A stretch of 64,000 bases of DNA from Balamuthia mandrillaris (GCA_031835245.1 JAVKOQ010000155.1:1-64000), one strand, 5' to 3'; counted from the first letter of the stretch, positions 1 to 12,056 are shown. Numbers and translations are program-made. Notes: a model not told the origin generated them from the sequence alone.

Positions 1-1092
1 AGGTGGCCTCTTGTGAGGAGGGAGCCGCTGCGGACCTGGAAGAGGCGTATCCTCCTCTGCTAGCACTAGCTCCAAAGGAACGAGAAGGAGGACTCGCTGA
101 GCGCTTGTACCTGTGTTGGCACAGACAATTAGCATAAGAATAAGAGAGAAGAGAAGGGAGGGGGAGGAAGGAAGAACAAAAACAAGTAAAACAAGAAGCA
201 AAAAATGAAAGACGAAATAGTCAAACAAAAAAAAAAACAAATGGACGTACGTGGGTGCTTCTTCAACTTTCGGTTGTTGCTGTTTATAGAGGGGCTGGTC
301 TTCTTCCACATAATCAAAACGGCTTGAAAATCCGCTGGCGTTATGGCTTCTAGCTTGGCGTCGCTCCTCCTCTACGTTGACGGGCGGAGTGTCCTCTTTG
401 TCCTCATCCTCCGAGGCATCGTTGCCCCAATCATCAAAGCTATCAAAGTCAAAGGAAGTGTCCACCTTCTTGGTGCCAAACTTAGAGCTGGGTGTTTGCT
501 CCGCTGTGCGACGAGAGGAAAGCACGGAGGCCGGGTGGGGCTTTCGAGAGGGCACTACGGCTTCTACGACAACCTCCTTTTGCTTTTCCTTTTGGTCATT
601 GGAGGAGGCCAAAAGACTGTTTTTCAATGGGGCCACGTCGAAGCTATCTTGTTCGTTTGATGACTGTGTTGAGCTGTCTCTCTTTGCGAACGTGGACCTT
701 CACAAGATAAAATATCAGATGAAACTGAAGCGAAAAACAAAAAAAAAACGCGAAGAAGGAAGTGGAAGCGCACGTTCGTTTGGGCGTGCCAAAGACCTCC
801 GACTTGAGTTGGTCACGATAGAGTTCCGCTGCTCTGGACTTGTATTTGGAGTCAATGTCCTCTCTCTTCACTGTCTCGATGCCGTGGTTTCGGAAGAAGG
901 CCCTGGCTCGTCCGTTGCCTCCAGCTTGCATGGTCTTCAACTGCCCTAGGTTCCAACCATCCATTTGAGTTGACCTGGCATAACGAGAGCAAAAAGGGTC
1001 AGAGAAAAAAACAAAAAGAAGAGAGGAAAGAAAAAAAACATTGAGGGTGAGAGGGACGAAAGAGCCAAGCGAGAAGAGAAGAGAGGAACATG

Positions 1093-1135
<43 letters not shown>

Positions 1136-1524
1136 AAGAGACAGAGAGAGAGTATGCAAACCTAACAAAGCTGAGATGAACGCCAAGCCCTCGATGGAGA
1201 GCAGCACAGTCCATGCAGATCAAAATGCCATAGGGAATGGAAGCCCAGGTCGGGTTTTTGGCCTCACAATCAAAGCATACCTTTCGTTTATGGAAAAGGG
1301 AAAAAAAGTTGACTTTGGTTGGGAAGAGGGACTAGATACTTCGTGTTGTGCTTGCAAAAAAAAAGAAAAGAAAAGAAAAGAAAAGGGAAGAAAAACACGA
1401 ACAAAAAAAAAGGAGCGAGCTGTTCAAAACTTAAAAGAAAAACAAACCTTGTTGTCCAATCTTGTCCTAAGCTTGGCAAAGACCTTTTGTGCTTCCACTT
1501 TGCTTACTTCTGAATCCAAACTCA
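1..1524 (-). CDS. ArfGAP2/3 (Glo3)-type Arf GTPase-activating protein, cut by the left edge
   Basis: GTPase-activating protein for Arf, expected to act in COPI vesicle traffic at the Golgi. Readable exons run 1524-1448, 1280-1162, 974-774, 697-251 and 110-1, and the frame is still open at base 1. ATG at 1524 gives [16 protein letters not shown]. The ArfGAP zinc finger is visible as [13 protein letters not shown], then ICMDC, then [13 protein letters not shown] carrying the catalytic arginine. Behind the domain come a short lysine-rich stretch and a Ser/Asp/Glu-rich tail with [11 protein letters not shown], as in ArfGAP2/3 rather than ArfGAP1. Introns use gtttgt, gtttgc, gtgcgc and gtacgt donors; the second contains a long GA tract on the plus strand, which is (CT)n in the gene. 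The C-terminus lies outside the window, so the exact subfamily is inferred. Confidence 0.88.
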
Positions 1525-1942
1525 TTTTTTTCTCCTTCCCTTTTATTGCAGTGCAGGTTCTTCAACTTCTTCCTCTCTCAAGTTAAAAAAACAAAAGCAC
1601 GTCCTCAACAGATGAACCTCTTCTCACACAAAATTCGTTTGTTTGTTTCCTTCTTTTTCGTTTTTGTGGTTTTTTTTTCGACGTCGCCCCGCCACGTCAG
1701 CCACTGGGAGATTCATTTGACTCCTCAACGAAATGTCGACAACAAATGTTACTTTCTACCCTCAGCCAAATGTCGACATAAATACTCCACGTCGACAAAA
1801 AATAAGTAATTCTACCCCTCATGCATCTCAGTCGACAAAAACGAGGAGCCAAAGCGCTACGAAAAAAGTAGGAGAAAAAGAAAGAGGGTAGAACAGATTT
1901 TAACTCAGCCTTCTTCACGCACGCAACCAAACCCGAACGACC
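1525..1942. promoter_or_regulatory. Divergent promoter region with four GTCGAC sites
   Basis: This gap separates the starts of the ArfGAP (minus) and SmG (plus) genes. It holds perfect TGTCGACA palindromes at 1734-1741 and 1771-1778, and two more GTCGACA sites at about 1791 and 1831, all within about 100 bases. The same palindrome recurs in other intergenic regions of this window. A promoter role is inferred from position only. Confidence 0.45.
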
Positions 1943-2368
1943 ATGGCAAAAGCGGCGGCACCAGAGTTGAAGAAGTACATGGACAAAAAACTTTCCAGTA
2001 AGTGCTGTCACCACGTGCATACATTTGTGTGGACAATCGTCTTTTTTTTTTCCAAACTAACTTGGAATCGATTGATAAACAGTTAAGCTGAATGCCAATC
2101 GCAAAGTGACGGGCGTGCTTCGGGGCTACGATCAGTTCATGAACCTTGTGTTGGAAGATACCATCGAGGAGGTCTCCGCCACAGAAAGGAACGAAATTGG
2201 CATGGTGGTATGTAATCCTTAATCCACTCTCTTTTATTTTTTGGTTTCATCTCTCTCTTTCTACTTTATTTTGGTGGAAACAAACGAAGGAGAGCTTACC
2301 CAAGGTCCCCCAAACAGGTAATACGAGGGAACAGCGTTACGATGATAGAGCCTTTGGAAAAAGTATAG
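1943..2368 (+). CDS. SNRPG: Small nuclear ribonucleoprotein SmG
   Basis: Core Sm-ring protein of the spliceosomal snRNPs. Three exons (1943-1997, 2083-2207, 2318-2368) join in frame to a protein of about 76 residues, the usual length for SmG. The Sm1 motif reads KLNANRKVTGVLRGYDQFMN, followed by LVLEDTIEE, and the Sm2 motif is IGMVVIRGNSVTMIEPLEKV. The N-terminus MAKAAAPELKKYMDKKLS is typical of SmG rather than LSm7. It starts about 420 bases from the divergent ArfGAP and ends about 165 bases from the convergent VPS29. Confidence 0.95.
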
Positions 2369-2532
2369 CAATGTTGAACCTGAAAAGTGTTACAACCCGC
2401 AGAATAAAAGAGAAAACAAAAAAACTTAAAGAAGAGCACAAAAAAAAAGTGGATTCGATGTTTAAAAAACATGAGAGAAAACGACGAAAGAGCAGACAGG
2501 CAAGGAGAAACAAAAGAGACATTTTTGTTCAA

Positions 2533-3699
2533 TCAATTGGAAGGACTCTTCTTAAACTCGATCTTTTCCACCTGTTTGAAAAGCGAATGAGAAGGGAACG
2601 GAGAGAGAAAGAAAAGAAGGAAGAAAAGAATCTACCTTGACATCATCGTTTTGGAGTTGGTAGACATATGTGATAACGTGAGCGCCTTGAATGTCCATCA
2701 ACACAAACGTGGGTGTTGCATCGCTTCAGAGCGTAAAACGAATTAGCAAAGAGAAGAGGGGGGAACAAAAAAAGAGAAGCATCCAAGAAGAGAGGGAAGA
2801 AAGCAAGAGGAGATAGTACTGTGTGAGGCCGCTGTATGCTCCGGTGGCAGAACCAGGGTTAATGAAAAACTTGTTCTCGTACTCAAAAGCCTCGAACTTG
2901 TGGGTGTGTCCAGTGATGAGGATGTCAACGTCCAGTTGACGCTGCAACATGGCAAGGCACTCCCTATCTCCCCAAGGCACTACCTGGTGGCCATGGCAAA
3001 TTCCGACCTTGAATTCCCCGAGGGTCAGCACTTTGTGTTCGGGATAGCTTGTGTTCTGTTGCAGCGCGAATGGAGCAGAGAACAGAAGAAAGAGAAGAGC
3101 GAAGAGAAGAGCGAGAACAAGCGAAGAGAGGACGAGAGGAAAAGAAAGGACGGAGAAGCAAAGAAGATAAGGGAAAGGTGGTGGTGAGAAAAGTATTAAT
3201 TGGGGCGTCGTATTGTAAAGTAGGGTTGGCGTACCTCGTCAAAGTCACCGCGTGCGACGTGGACCTCGTTGGCAAGAGTTTTGAGGAAGTCGTACACATC
3301 TTTGGTGCAGAGGTTACCCGTACTAAGGATGTATTGGATCTTGCCAGGTACCTTTTTTTTTTGTTGTGCAGCAAGAAGTGAGGAAGAGAGAGAAAAGCGA
3401 AAGAAGCTTTAGACAAGCGCGAAACATAAACGAAAACAAAAAAAAGGGTATGTTAGTTACTGACCAAAAGCTTTTTGAATTTTTTGGGCAAGCCATGAGC
3501 CCGATGAGGGATGTTCATATCTCCAATCACAAGAACGAGCTTTTTTTCGTTTCACGAAACAAAAAAAAAAAAAGAAATCCCCCCCAAAGCGAAGTATATC
3601 AGGTAGCAGACGTTGTTTGATAAGTACGAAGAAAGGTGTATCACATATAGTTAGTCCCAACGAAAAAGAACCACGAACAACACTGGTAGCGCGTACCAT
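2533..3699 (-). CDS. VPS29: Retromer subunit VPS29
   Basis: Subunit of the retromer complex that returns cargo from endosomes to the Golgi; the fold is metallophosphoesterase-like. Exons at 3539-3465, 3351-3235, 3055-2820, 2723-2636 and 2571-2533 splice in frame. Readable blocks are [70 protein letters not shown] and [11 protein letters not shown]. The only missing residue is the initiator Met: an ATG at 3699-3697 followed at once by a gtacgc donor supplies it, so exon 1 would code for one codon. The final exon ([12 protein letters not shown]) is also tiny. An alternative 5' exon further upstream cannot be excluded. Confidence 0.93.
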
Positions 3700-4079
3700 T
3701 TTTCTGTCTCACGCGCGGCCCTTCCGAATGGATGTCTCTTCCTTCTCCCCTTTATTTTCTTCTCTTCGTTTTACTTTCTTTTTTGTGGCCCAAAAATGCC
3801 AATAAATTCCAAAAACGTCCGTCCACATGGCATCACGCCAAATTAATTTTTGCGGACCATTTTTCCCGCCTTTTTTACTCCAAACAAAAAGAGTGGGAGA
3901 GCAACTGAGGCGATGAGCAAAGAGGACGGTTTTTTCCACAATGCAGTTTCAACAACAACAAACTCGATCAAACGTCTCTTAAAAAATGTAGCGTTTCTTT
4001 TCTTGTGCGTTAGTTACTCCAACAAGAAATAAGTAGCAAAAAAAGACGAAGAAGAAAGCAGAGAGAGAGAAAGAGAAAG

Positions 4080-5682
4080 ATGAGTACGCTACGGTTCCTG
4101 GTGTTGGATTTTTGTGCTCCTCCTGGCGAGTTGGAAGAGGCGCTGGCGTTGAAGCAACGCGTGGTGAGGGGCCTGCACGAGTTCGCATCGCTGGTGGCGG
4201 CCACGCAAAAGGAACACCTGCCTCTCCTCGTTTTTTCGTTGGTCGTCGCTACCCCAAGGGCAGTGGAGGTACGTGCTGGCGTATTCCACTTCAGTTGTTG
4301 GCTGAGCGAAACCACAAACATCAACAACAACATAAAAAAGGTATTGATCAAGCCACAACAGTTTTCACTGTTCACATGTTATTCGGCGCTGCAAAAGCTA
4401 TCCGCTCTGAAGCTCGACGAAGGCGTCGATGAGACAAATGGCAAAGACAATGGTATGGGTTGAATTTTGTTTCTGTAACGAAGCAATTCGCATTCTGTTA
4501 TTGAACTTACAACGTGGAACGACCCAACAAAATGAAGGAATATTGGCGCTAGACGTGTTGGCAAAGCTTATCGAGAACATGAGGACCAATTCACAGACAT
4601 TCAACCAGTTCCAATTGAAGGTCACCTTTATGTCCCCTCGATGTATACCTTGTTCATCAGTTAATGAAGAGCAGCTTTCGAAAACTTTACAGGTACGTTT
4701 TTTTTGTCCCAGAGTTGTGTCCTCTGATGATCCTCTCTGTCCAATGGCAGTTTCTTTACGAAGCAAACAGTACGGTCGAGTTTCTATATCTGGCAACCGA
4801 GGAAAGAAGTATAGAAGCAAACACGAGTCTTGCAGAGGTCGCACTATTTCTTAGAGACTGGATCAACTGCACCATTCAAAGGATCAAAACAGGTGCTGCT
4901 TACTGAGCGCTTTTCGTAAACAATTAGTACTATCTAACTAAACAAAAACTCAGATCGCTTTTCGTTGCAAAAGCTGTTTCGTGGATGGTTAATTGCGAGA
5001 CCAATTCCATTGGTCCTGCGATTTCCTGCTCAAGATGATGACGAGAATCTACTGGACCTGCGTACTGATCTTCATGAAGTCCGCAGCGATGAGCAACTTT
5101 TGTGTGATGCACATGAAACCATTATGCCTGATCTTATAGTGATCTCCTCTCAGAACGTAGGGCAAACTCTCTCTCCCCCCCTCTCTCTCTCTCTCCCTCT
5201 CCCTCTCTCTTCGTTTCGGAGCAGCTTTTTACATTTATATTAGGTATGTGGGTGTTGCTATACAAAAACAACGTCAGTGGACCATTGCTCAAACTCCATG
5301 TCCTGTCTTCTGATGGAAAAACCCATCGCGGTTCATTGTGTGGGATCATCACTATTCAGGGCAGAGGTATTGCACAAAAACTCACAAGCGACATCATCCG
5401 TAGGTTCAAGTTCTGTAGTCTTGAGCGTTCGCAAAAAAGTCAATTTGGAAACCATCAGCGAAAGGTATGTTAGCACTACCTGTCCAATCCTTTTTCCCTA
5501 ACCATGCCTTTTTTAAAAGCCTTGTGTATGGAAAGCCTTTTCTCGTGTCGGCGTCTTGCAATGAAAGTCATGAATGGGAAGAACTCCTTGACAATGAAGA
5601 GAAACTCTGTGCACTCTGGTCTTTACTCTCCTCTTCGGTACTTGCCATTTCTTCGCTTGCGTTTCAAAATTTACTCATCTCT

Positions 5683-5731
<49 letters not shown>

Positions 5732-6543
5732 CCAACCAGAATCAAGCCCTGTTGGTTACCTCTGATAAACCCTCTTTAACGCTCAACCGAGAAGAAGTCC
5801 AACCAACCGTTACAACCTGCGGGCTCTCTTACCATTACCTCCTCATTCCAGAAGTTGGTGGCGAGCAATTCTCTTTTCTACTGAAGGTAAAAACATACCT
5901 GCCACATCTTATTTTCCTGTACCAACGTTCTTTTAAACGTAGAATGTGGCCGTTGGGGAGCAGTTGCTTGCAGATGGCAGCAATATCACTTGTGGAGCAA
6001 CTTCTCCATCCATCGAATGTACAGAACGAATGTCAGCACTTTTGGATGCGGTACCCTTTTCTTGTTGTTCTCGTCTTCTTCTTCCTTCCCTCCTTTTCCT
6101 TTACTTCTTCATCCTTCTACTTGCAATGTATTTACAAAAACTCTATAAAGGTGGATGAACAGAAAACATTTAATCCCCTAGACTACTCTATTGGCTTCCA
6201 TAACCGGGTCAGAGAATTAGTACGCCTTGGCCCGACTCCAATCGTTTTAAAACATCCACGAAAGCAAACACGAGTAGTATCCTCTTCGTCAACCACAATG
6301 CTCGATGGTGAGTCATCAACAACTTCAACAAGCGGAAGAGGAGGAAGAGGAACAACAGGTAGAGGAAGAGGAGGCAGAGGAAGAAGAGGAGGAAGAGGGC
6401 GGGGAAAGAGCTCCTCCGAGAGTTCTACAGATGTGGTCACCATTGTACAGCCTTCCTCTCCGGTACCCACCGCTCCCCACAAAAGAAAGCGCACTGGGTT
6501 GTATCAACTCGATGTCACCCAACAGAGCTTCTCCTTCCACTGA
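4080..6543 (+). CDS. M1AP-like protein (meiosis 1-associated protein family)
   Basis: Ten exons (4080-4268, 4362-4452, 4484-4692, 4751-4892, 4954-5156, 5244-5464, 5520-5637, 5740-5886, 5943-6050, 6151-6543) join in one frame to about 600 residues. Three segments follow vertebrate M1AP in order: ESLVYGKPFLVSASC with the WEELLDNEEKLCALWSLL stretch; HYLLIPEVGGEQFSFLLK; and FNPLDYSIGFHNRVREL near the end. The N-terminus MSTLRFLVLDF resembles the first strand of a von Willebrand A-like fold. M1AP is known from vertebrate male meiosis, where it works with the TEX11/SHOC1/SPO16 crossover group. The tail after residue 500 is an RGG-rich basic stretch (encoded near 6330-6410), which suggests nucleic-acid binding and is not part of the family core. 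Function here is inferred. Confidence 0.75.
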
Positions 6544-6612
6544 AAAAAGAGAGAGAGAGCGAACAGGCGCCTTGTCTCTTCTTCTGTTTATCTTCCTAGT
6601 AGGCATTTTTAT

Positions 6613-7905
6613 TTACATGTTTTTTCCTTCCTCCAAGTTGCTCCCTTCCTCGTCACCACATTTTTGTACAATAGTCACTCCATCTTCCCTTTCTTCTTCA
6701 TAGCCGCCATCAAACAATGAAGAGGATGGATTCACTACAGCAGCAGAAGACATTCTATGGTTTTGATTCTCCAATTCTTCTCTTAACAGCCTCTCCACCT
6801 CACAAGGAGAGATAGGAACAGTGTCCCCTGTCTCCACACAATGCACCTCTGCGCTCAACGCTGCTCCATCCTCATGCATGCTCTGTATCAATGCCTGAAC
6901 GTCCTTCTCGCCAAACTGCAACTCCAATACCTCCTTTCCTTTCCTTCGTGGTACCAACACGAAACCTTCATCCTCTTCATAACTATTCGTTGGTTCCTCT
7001 TCTTTGTGTTCTTCTTCCTCTTGTTCCTCTTCATCTGAGTCTCTTCCTCCAAGAACGGACAAAGGGAGTGATTTGGAAGAAGCGGATGGCGAGATGCTAA
7101 TGGAAGAAGAACTGCCGTCGTCACCATCATCAGGACAGCTGTGCTGCTTTCTGCCAAACTCGCTATAGTCCATCATTTCCCACTCGTCCCAAATGTCCTC
7201 CTCCTTCTTGCTAGAGAGCAATGCTGCCATGGCGTGGTATGTTGCACTTCCAGTTAATCGAATGATGTACGTCCCTCCTTTTTTTTTTAAATGTTGGTCA
7301 TATATTAGATCATTAGTAGGAGATGAAGAAGAAGAACGAAGAAGAACGAAGAACGAAGAAGAACGAAGAAGAACGAAGAAGAAGAACGAAGAAGAAGAAC
7401 GAAGAAGAAGAACGAAGAAGAAGAAGAAGAAGAAGAAGAAGAAGAAGAACAAGAACAAGAAGAACGAAGAACAAGAAGAAGAAGCACAAGAAAAATAAGA
7501 AGAAACCTCGAAAAACAAGTTTGCCAGAGGCCCAGGCCCCGTAGAGTACAAGGTTCTTGGAGCAGACTAAGAAGAGCATGGGAACGCTTCGGGAGGAGGC
7601 GGTGGAGTAGCTGTAGCTTATGAGGCCGCGAAGGGCGTTGGGCAGCCCGCCGAGAAGAGTTCTTCTTACATAGTAGCTAACCACCGACGGAGCTGTTACA
7701 AGTTCGATCGATTCATTCAATCGAAGTAGAAGAATTTAAGTTTTGGATGAAATCTTTTGTTAACGAGAGTAGTAGTAGTAAGGGGGAAAAAATTACCTGC
7801 TGCAACAACAGCCACCTGAAACAAGCTAGAGACAGGAATAGTAGAGATGAGAGCAGAGGAAGCTCCTTGAGCCAACCCAATTGCAATCGAAGCCATCAAC
7901 AACAA
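6613..7905 (-). CDS. Unrecognised membrane protein with an acidic C-terminal domain
   Basis: I do not recognise this protein. Three exons splice in frame: 7905 to the donor near 7784, about 7692 to a gtttct donor near 7528, and about 7288 to the stop at 6613. The first two exons encode small-residue-rich hydrophobic helices (MASIAIGLAQGASSAL, VSYYVRRTLLGGLPNALRG, VPMLFLVCSKNLVLYGAWAS). The third is hydrophilic: EEDIWDEWEMMDYSEFG, a run of about 45 mostly Glu/Asp/Ser residues, and a helical C-terminal part (DVQALIQSMHEDG). The second intron is a GAA/GAC-rich repeat on the plus strand, 7320-7490. The layout suggests an organelle or ER membrane anchor with a cytosolic acidic domain. The stop lies only 69 bases from that of the convergent M1AP-like gene. 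Confidence 0.6.
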
Positions 7906-8310
7906 CCAATAAAATCCGCAACCAAAAAAAAAACTGTCTTCAAATAAATAAAATAAAAAGGAGGGAGTTTATTTAATTCCCAACGCAACAAGGACTCCCC
8001 CTTGTTCTACTTTAGGGCCAACGGAAGGCAGCAACGTTTTCCCCCTTCTCTTCTTCTCTCTGCTCTTCTTTTATTGTTTTTTTTTGGTTTGTTTCTGCTG
8101 CTTTCCTCTCCTCTCTCTCCGCCGCTGCAACAAACGGACGGTGAAAACTGGAAACTTCCCCAAAAATCGATAATTTGTCGACATGTTATCCACGGGAGAA
8201 ATTTCGGGGGCCCATTCCCGCATTCTTGAAATTTTTCAAAATGTTGAGCATGCCTTGCATCGTTTCCATTGCTCGCATTGTTTGCGTTCTTTTCTCCACA
8301 CCCAGAACAG
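7906..8310. promoter_or_regulatory. Divergent promoter region with a TGTCGACA site
   Basis: Non-coding sequence between the start of the minus-strand membrane-protein gene and the plus-strand PIGV start. It contains one perfect TGTCGACA palindrome at 8176-8183, about 130 bases before the PIGV ATG, plus pyrimidine-rich stretches. No reading frame here is convincing. Confidence 0.35.
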
Positions 8311-8874
8311 ATGGAGAGAGCAAGGCCAAGCTTCGAGCACGGGAGAACCGTCCTTCGGTGGGCGGTCGGCTCCCGCGTGGCTGTGTGGCTGTTAGGATGC
8401 GTCTTGGGTGCGCTGGTGAGTGACTACGACACCTCAGCCTTTCTCTTCCCTTTGGTCGCACCCACCAAGCCGCTCGACCCTTGGATCGCCATTCTGTTTG
8501 GCCCCTTTGCTCGTTGGGTACCTCTCTGTCTCCCTGTTCTTCTTCTTCTTCTTTGTGTTGGCTGACACACACACACACACAAAGGACTCTGTATATTTTT
8601 TGAGAATAGCAGAAGCTCAAACTTATGAATATGAACATTTTCATGCCTTTTTTCCTGGTCTACCTTTTCTTGCTGCTTTGCTTCAACGAATAGGTTGGAA
8701 GAAAGCTCACCTCTTCCTCTCTCATTTTTTTCTTCTAACCTTGTTCAAGGCTGGACTGTTGTGGGTTGGACTGGCTTGTTGAGTGAGGCTTATCTGCTTC
8801 TTCTCGTCTCTTTCTTGCTGTGTAATGCATGTTTCATTCTTTCTGCTTTGCAGCTGCAAAAGTATGTTATTCTT

Positions 8875-8912
<38 letters not shown>

Positions 8913-9733
8913 TTCTCCTAACTTGTTGTTTTTGTTCTTGCTGCTGCTTCCTCTTCTTCTTTTTCTTCATCTTAAATTATCTAAACCTGTTCATTCCATC
9001 AGGTTGAGTGTGTTGATTCTAAAAGACAAACGCTTGGCCACAACAGCTACATTACTCTACTGCATCAACCCAGCCAGCATCTTCATGTCTGCCATGTACC
9101 TATCTTCATTCTTTACTTTCCATTCTTTCTTCTTTCTTTTCGTCTTTTCTTTTTCACACCATCTTGTCTTCTCTCTTATCTAAGCTACACGGAGAGCCTG
9201 TTCGCGTTGCTTTTGTTCTCTGCGTTGCGGCTGTTACAAGAAGGGCACTCTGTCAACGAGAGTACACAGCAGATATTGCTTCATTGGAAGACATGGGCTG
9301 CTGCCATTTGTGGAGGTTTGGCCTGCTTGGTGAGATCTAATGGCATAATTGCTTGTGGCTTCTTCCTGTTTGCTGCCTTTTGCCATCATTATCCCCGTTC
9401 CTTTTCCTTCTCTGCTATTTTGAAGGTTTGAACGTCTTCTTCTTGTTGTTGTTGTTGTTCTTCTTCTTCTTTTGCTGTTTCTTCTCATTCTCCATATTCC
9501 ATAGTGTCTTTTCGTATTGGCTCAAGCAGCAGCTCAATGCCTTATCCTTCTTTCTTCAATGGCGCTATACTTATACTACGCCTACTCTCAATTCTGTGTT
9601 TCCTACGCCACAGCATCTTCTCTTTCTCCGTGGTGCTCTTCCTCTCTTCCCAACGTTTACTCTTACGTTCAAGCTAAATACTGGTTTGTCTTCGTTTCCT
9701 CTTGCTTCTGTTCTATTTTTCGACCTCTTTTCG

Positions 9734-9774
<41 letters not shown>

Positions 9775-10284
9775 AATGAAAAACAAAACAAAAGGAATAA
9801 TGGCCTACTTCACTATTACGAATGGAAACAAGCCCCAAACTTCATGTTAGCCGCTCCGATGGTATTCCTTTCCTTCTGCGGCATCTTCTCCCACTTTCTC
9901 TGGCACAACTATTCCTTTCATCGCCTCTTTCCTTTCTTCTCCTCTTCAAAACAAAATAGCAATACAAAACAGCAACAAAGAAGAGAAAGGAGCTTTGGAG
10001 GATACTATGGAGAAGACGTATTCGTTTATGTGGTGTATTGGACAGGACTTTTGTCGATGGGCTTGTTGTTCATGCACGTTCAAGTCATCACTCGGTTCCT
10101 GTGTTCATCATGTCCTCCGATTTGGTGGTTCTCTGCTTCTCTCTTTGTTGTTGCGGATGGACAAGAAGCAGAAGAGGAGAAGTGGTCGCGTGGATGGTTC
10201 GTGAAGAGAGTGTTGTTGGCTTATTTCCTGTTGTACATATTTGTGGGGACTCTTCTCTTCTGCAACTTTTATCCTTGGACTTAA
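8311..10284 (+). CDS. PIGV: GPI mannosyltransferase 2 (PIG-V/GPI18)
   Basis: Adds the second mannose to the GPI anchor precursor in the ER lumen. The start MERARPSFEHGRTV precedes LDPWIAILFGPFARW; exon 2 begins at 8585 with DSVYFLRIAEAQTYEYEH and AFFPGLPFLAALL, the family's lumenal catalytic block. Later exons give CINPASIFMSA, YTESLFALLLFSALR, CLVRSNGIIACGFF, YYAYSQFC, HYYEWKQAPNFMLAAP, VFVYVVYWTGLLSMGLLFMH and the closing LLFCNFYPWT, all matching PIGV in order. At least seven exons; two introns carry (CT)n tracts, near 8876-8910 and 9740-9772. The hydrophobic profile fits a multi-pass ER membrane protein. It ends about 190 bases from the convergent UBAC2 gene. Confidence 0.95.
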
Positions 10285-10472
10285 CAACGATGAAAATAAA
10301 TACCTTGCAAAGAAAAATGAGGGAGGAGGGAGGAGAGAAAGTGAAGTGTTTTAAAAAAAAGATACGTATTATATATACAGCCGCGCCACTAAGCTGCGTT
10401 TGTTTTTTTAAAGCTTAAAAAAAGCGATGAAAGAAATAAAAAGAAGAAATCGGAGAGTCTGAACGTTCATCA

Positions 10473-11297
10473 TCACTCGAGCAACAAGCTGGTGGCCATT
10501 TGCAAGTCACCACCGCTGGACCTCAAAGCCCTTATGACTCGGTTACGATCAAAGCCCATGCTCATCAGCTGCTCCACATCTTCCGGCGATGGCTCTCCCT
10601 CGTCATACAATCCGCTATTGTTGGTGCTGCTTCCTCCTGCAGCTGCTCCGCCTTGCAAATGAGGAGGAGCGCTGGCAGCGATGTTTCTGGCAACAGCCTG
10701 CGCCCAGAGGTCATTCATGTTGGGAATGAGCTGGTCAGTGGTCGCTCCTCCTCTTCCATCACCCACTCCTCCATACATCGCCGCTGCTCCTGCACCATTT
10801 CCTCTCCCACCAAATGGAGTAGGTTGAAGACGTCTCGCTCTGTTGTTCCTGGTGGTAGAAGGGGAGGATTGAAGAAAAGGCAGCAGGAACCGTTTGCAGA
10901 AGCGAGTGAGGAGAGAGGGCAGTTGGAAGCTGCTTAGCCGCAGCGTGTTGGAGCAGTAGGCAAGGCCGCTGGCCAACCCGCAGAGGCCGGCCACGCCAGA
11001 AAGTGGCATGTTGCTCATCATCAACTGGGGTCATACAAGTACGGGATAAAAACGAGGAAGAGAGGAAAAACAGGTTAATAAAAATAAAGAACTCTTGTTT
11101 TTAAAAAAAACAAAAGAAAGAAAGCAACCTGTATCACAAGAAGATAGGTCAAGGTTTTGTCGGTCATGGTAACGCCGAAAAAGGGGAAGGAAGAGCTGAC
11201 AGGCACGTAGTAGTAGAATAACACAACGCAGGCGAAGATGAAGCCATATCTGTACCGATGGGAGGGAATCAAAGTTGAATAATAGGGAAAAGCGTAG

Positions 11298-11391
<94 letters not shown>

Positions 11392-11578
11392 GACAGACAG
11401 AGACAGACAGACAGAGAGAAGTGGGAAGAGAAGGAGAGAACGGAAAGAGAAGGGGAGGAGGAGAGACAGCAGCAACATACGGGCCAGAGATGTAGGGAGA
11501 GTTTATCCGACCAAAAAGAACCAGGTAAGAAAGTTCAAGCAAGAAACTGATAAAAGTTGAAAGAACGACAAAAGCCTG

Positions 11579-11624
<46 letters not shown>

Positions 11625-12056
11625 AACACGATTAACCCAAAGGAGTGGTTGACACCGCCAAAGCGGGAAGAAAAAAACAAAGCAAGGCGATACTTACGCC
11701 AAACTTGGAGGAGCCCATTTGTCTCTCAAACAGTCGAAAGTAGTAGATGAGGATGAGGCCAAGAAGGAGCTCTCCTGGGTTGGAGAAAAAGAACTTGTGC
11801 GTGAAGAGACGCCACCACTGGAGGCTTATGAGGTTCTCCTGAAGGTTGTCCAGCACGAACCTGCTGCGCACCCCCGCGATGGACACCAAGATGGAGGCTC
11901 CCGCTGTGCCAATCAACAAGGCTTTTGACACTGGCGCATTTCCTGTCGATTTCACAAAATTTTTTTCAGAGCTGATGGAATGAAACTATTTTAAATATGA
12001 AGATGGTGGTAGAAAAAAAACGTACGAAAGCCAGAAAGAGTTGCAGTTCGCATCAT
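10473..12056 (-). CDS. UBAC2: UBAC2-like rhomboid pseudoprotease with a UBA domain
   Basis: ER membrane protein of the UBAC2/Derlin-related rhomboid pseudoprotease group, linked to ER-associated degradation. Exon 1 (12056, MMRTATLSGF) joins to the exon beginning NAPVSKALLIGTAGAS. The rhomboid-like helices follow: NLQENLISLQWWRLFTHKFF, LILIYYFRLFERQMGSSKFG, AFVVLSTFISFLLELSYL, YGFIFACVVLFYYYVP and MTDKTLTYLLVIQ. The last exon holds MPLSGVAGLCGLASGLAY, a Gly-rich linker and a C-terminal UBA domain: EDVEQLMSMGFDRNRVIRA, then GDLQMATSLLLE. No rhomboid catalytic GxSG is seen, as expected for this family. Two introns carry very long (CT)n tracts in the gene's sense. Confidence 0.92.
11301..11382. 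repeat. (GA)n microsatellite in a UBAC2 intron
   Basis: About 41 GA units on the plus strand, followed by GACA units. It reads (CT)n in the sense of the host gene and sits between a splice donor and acceptor. It is one of the longest of the intronic pyrimidine tracts in this window. Confidence 0.95.

Noticed and set aside
7193-7544. Lys/Glu/Arg-rich plus-strand frames at 7193-7544
   Set aside because: They read a GAA/GAC-rich intron of the minus-strand membrane-protein gene backwards.
11275-11550. Frames rich in RERERE, SLSLSL or LSFFLSFF, such as those at 11275, 40438, 53754 and others
   Set aside because: They are six-frame translations of (GA)n, (CT)n and (CTTT)n tracts inside introns and spacers, with no domain or splice support.
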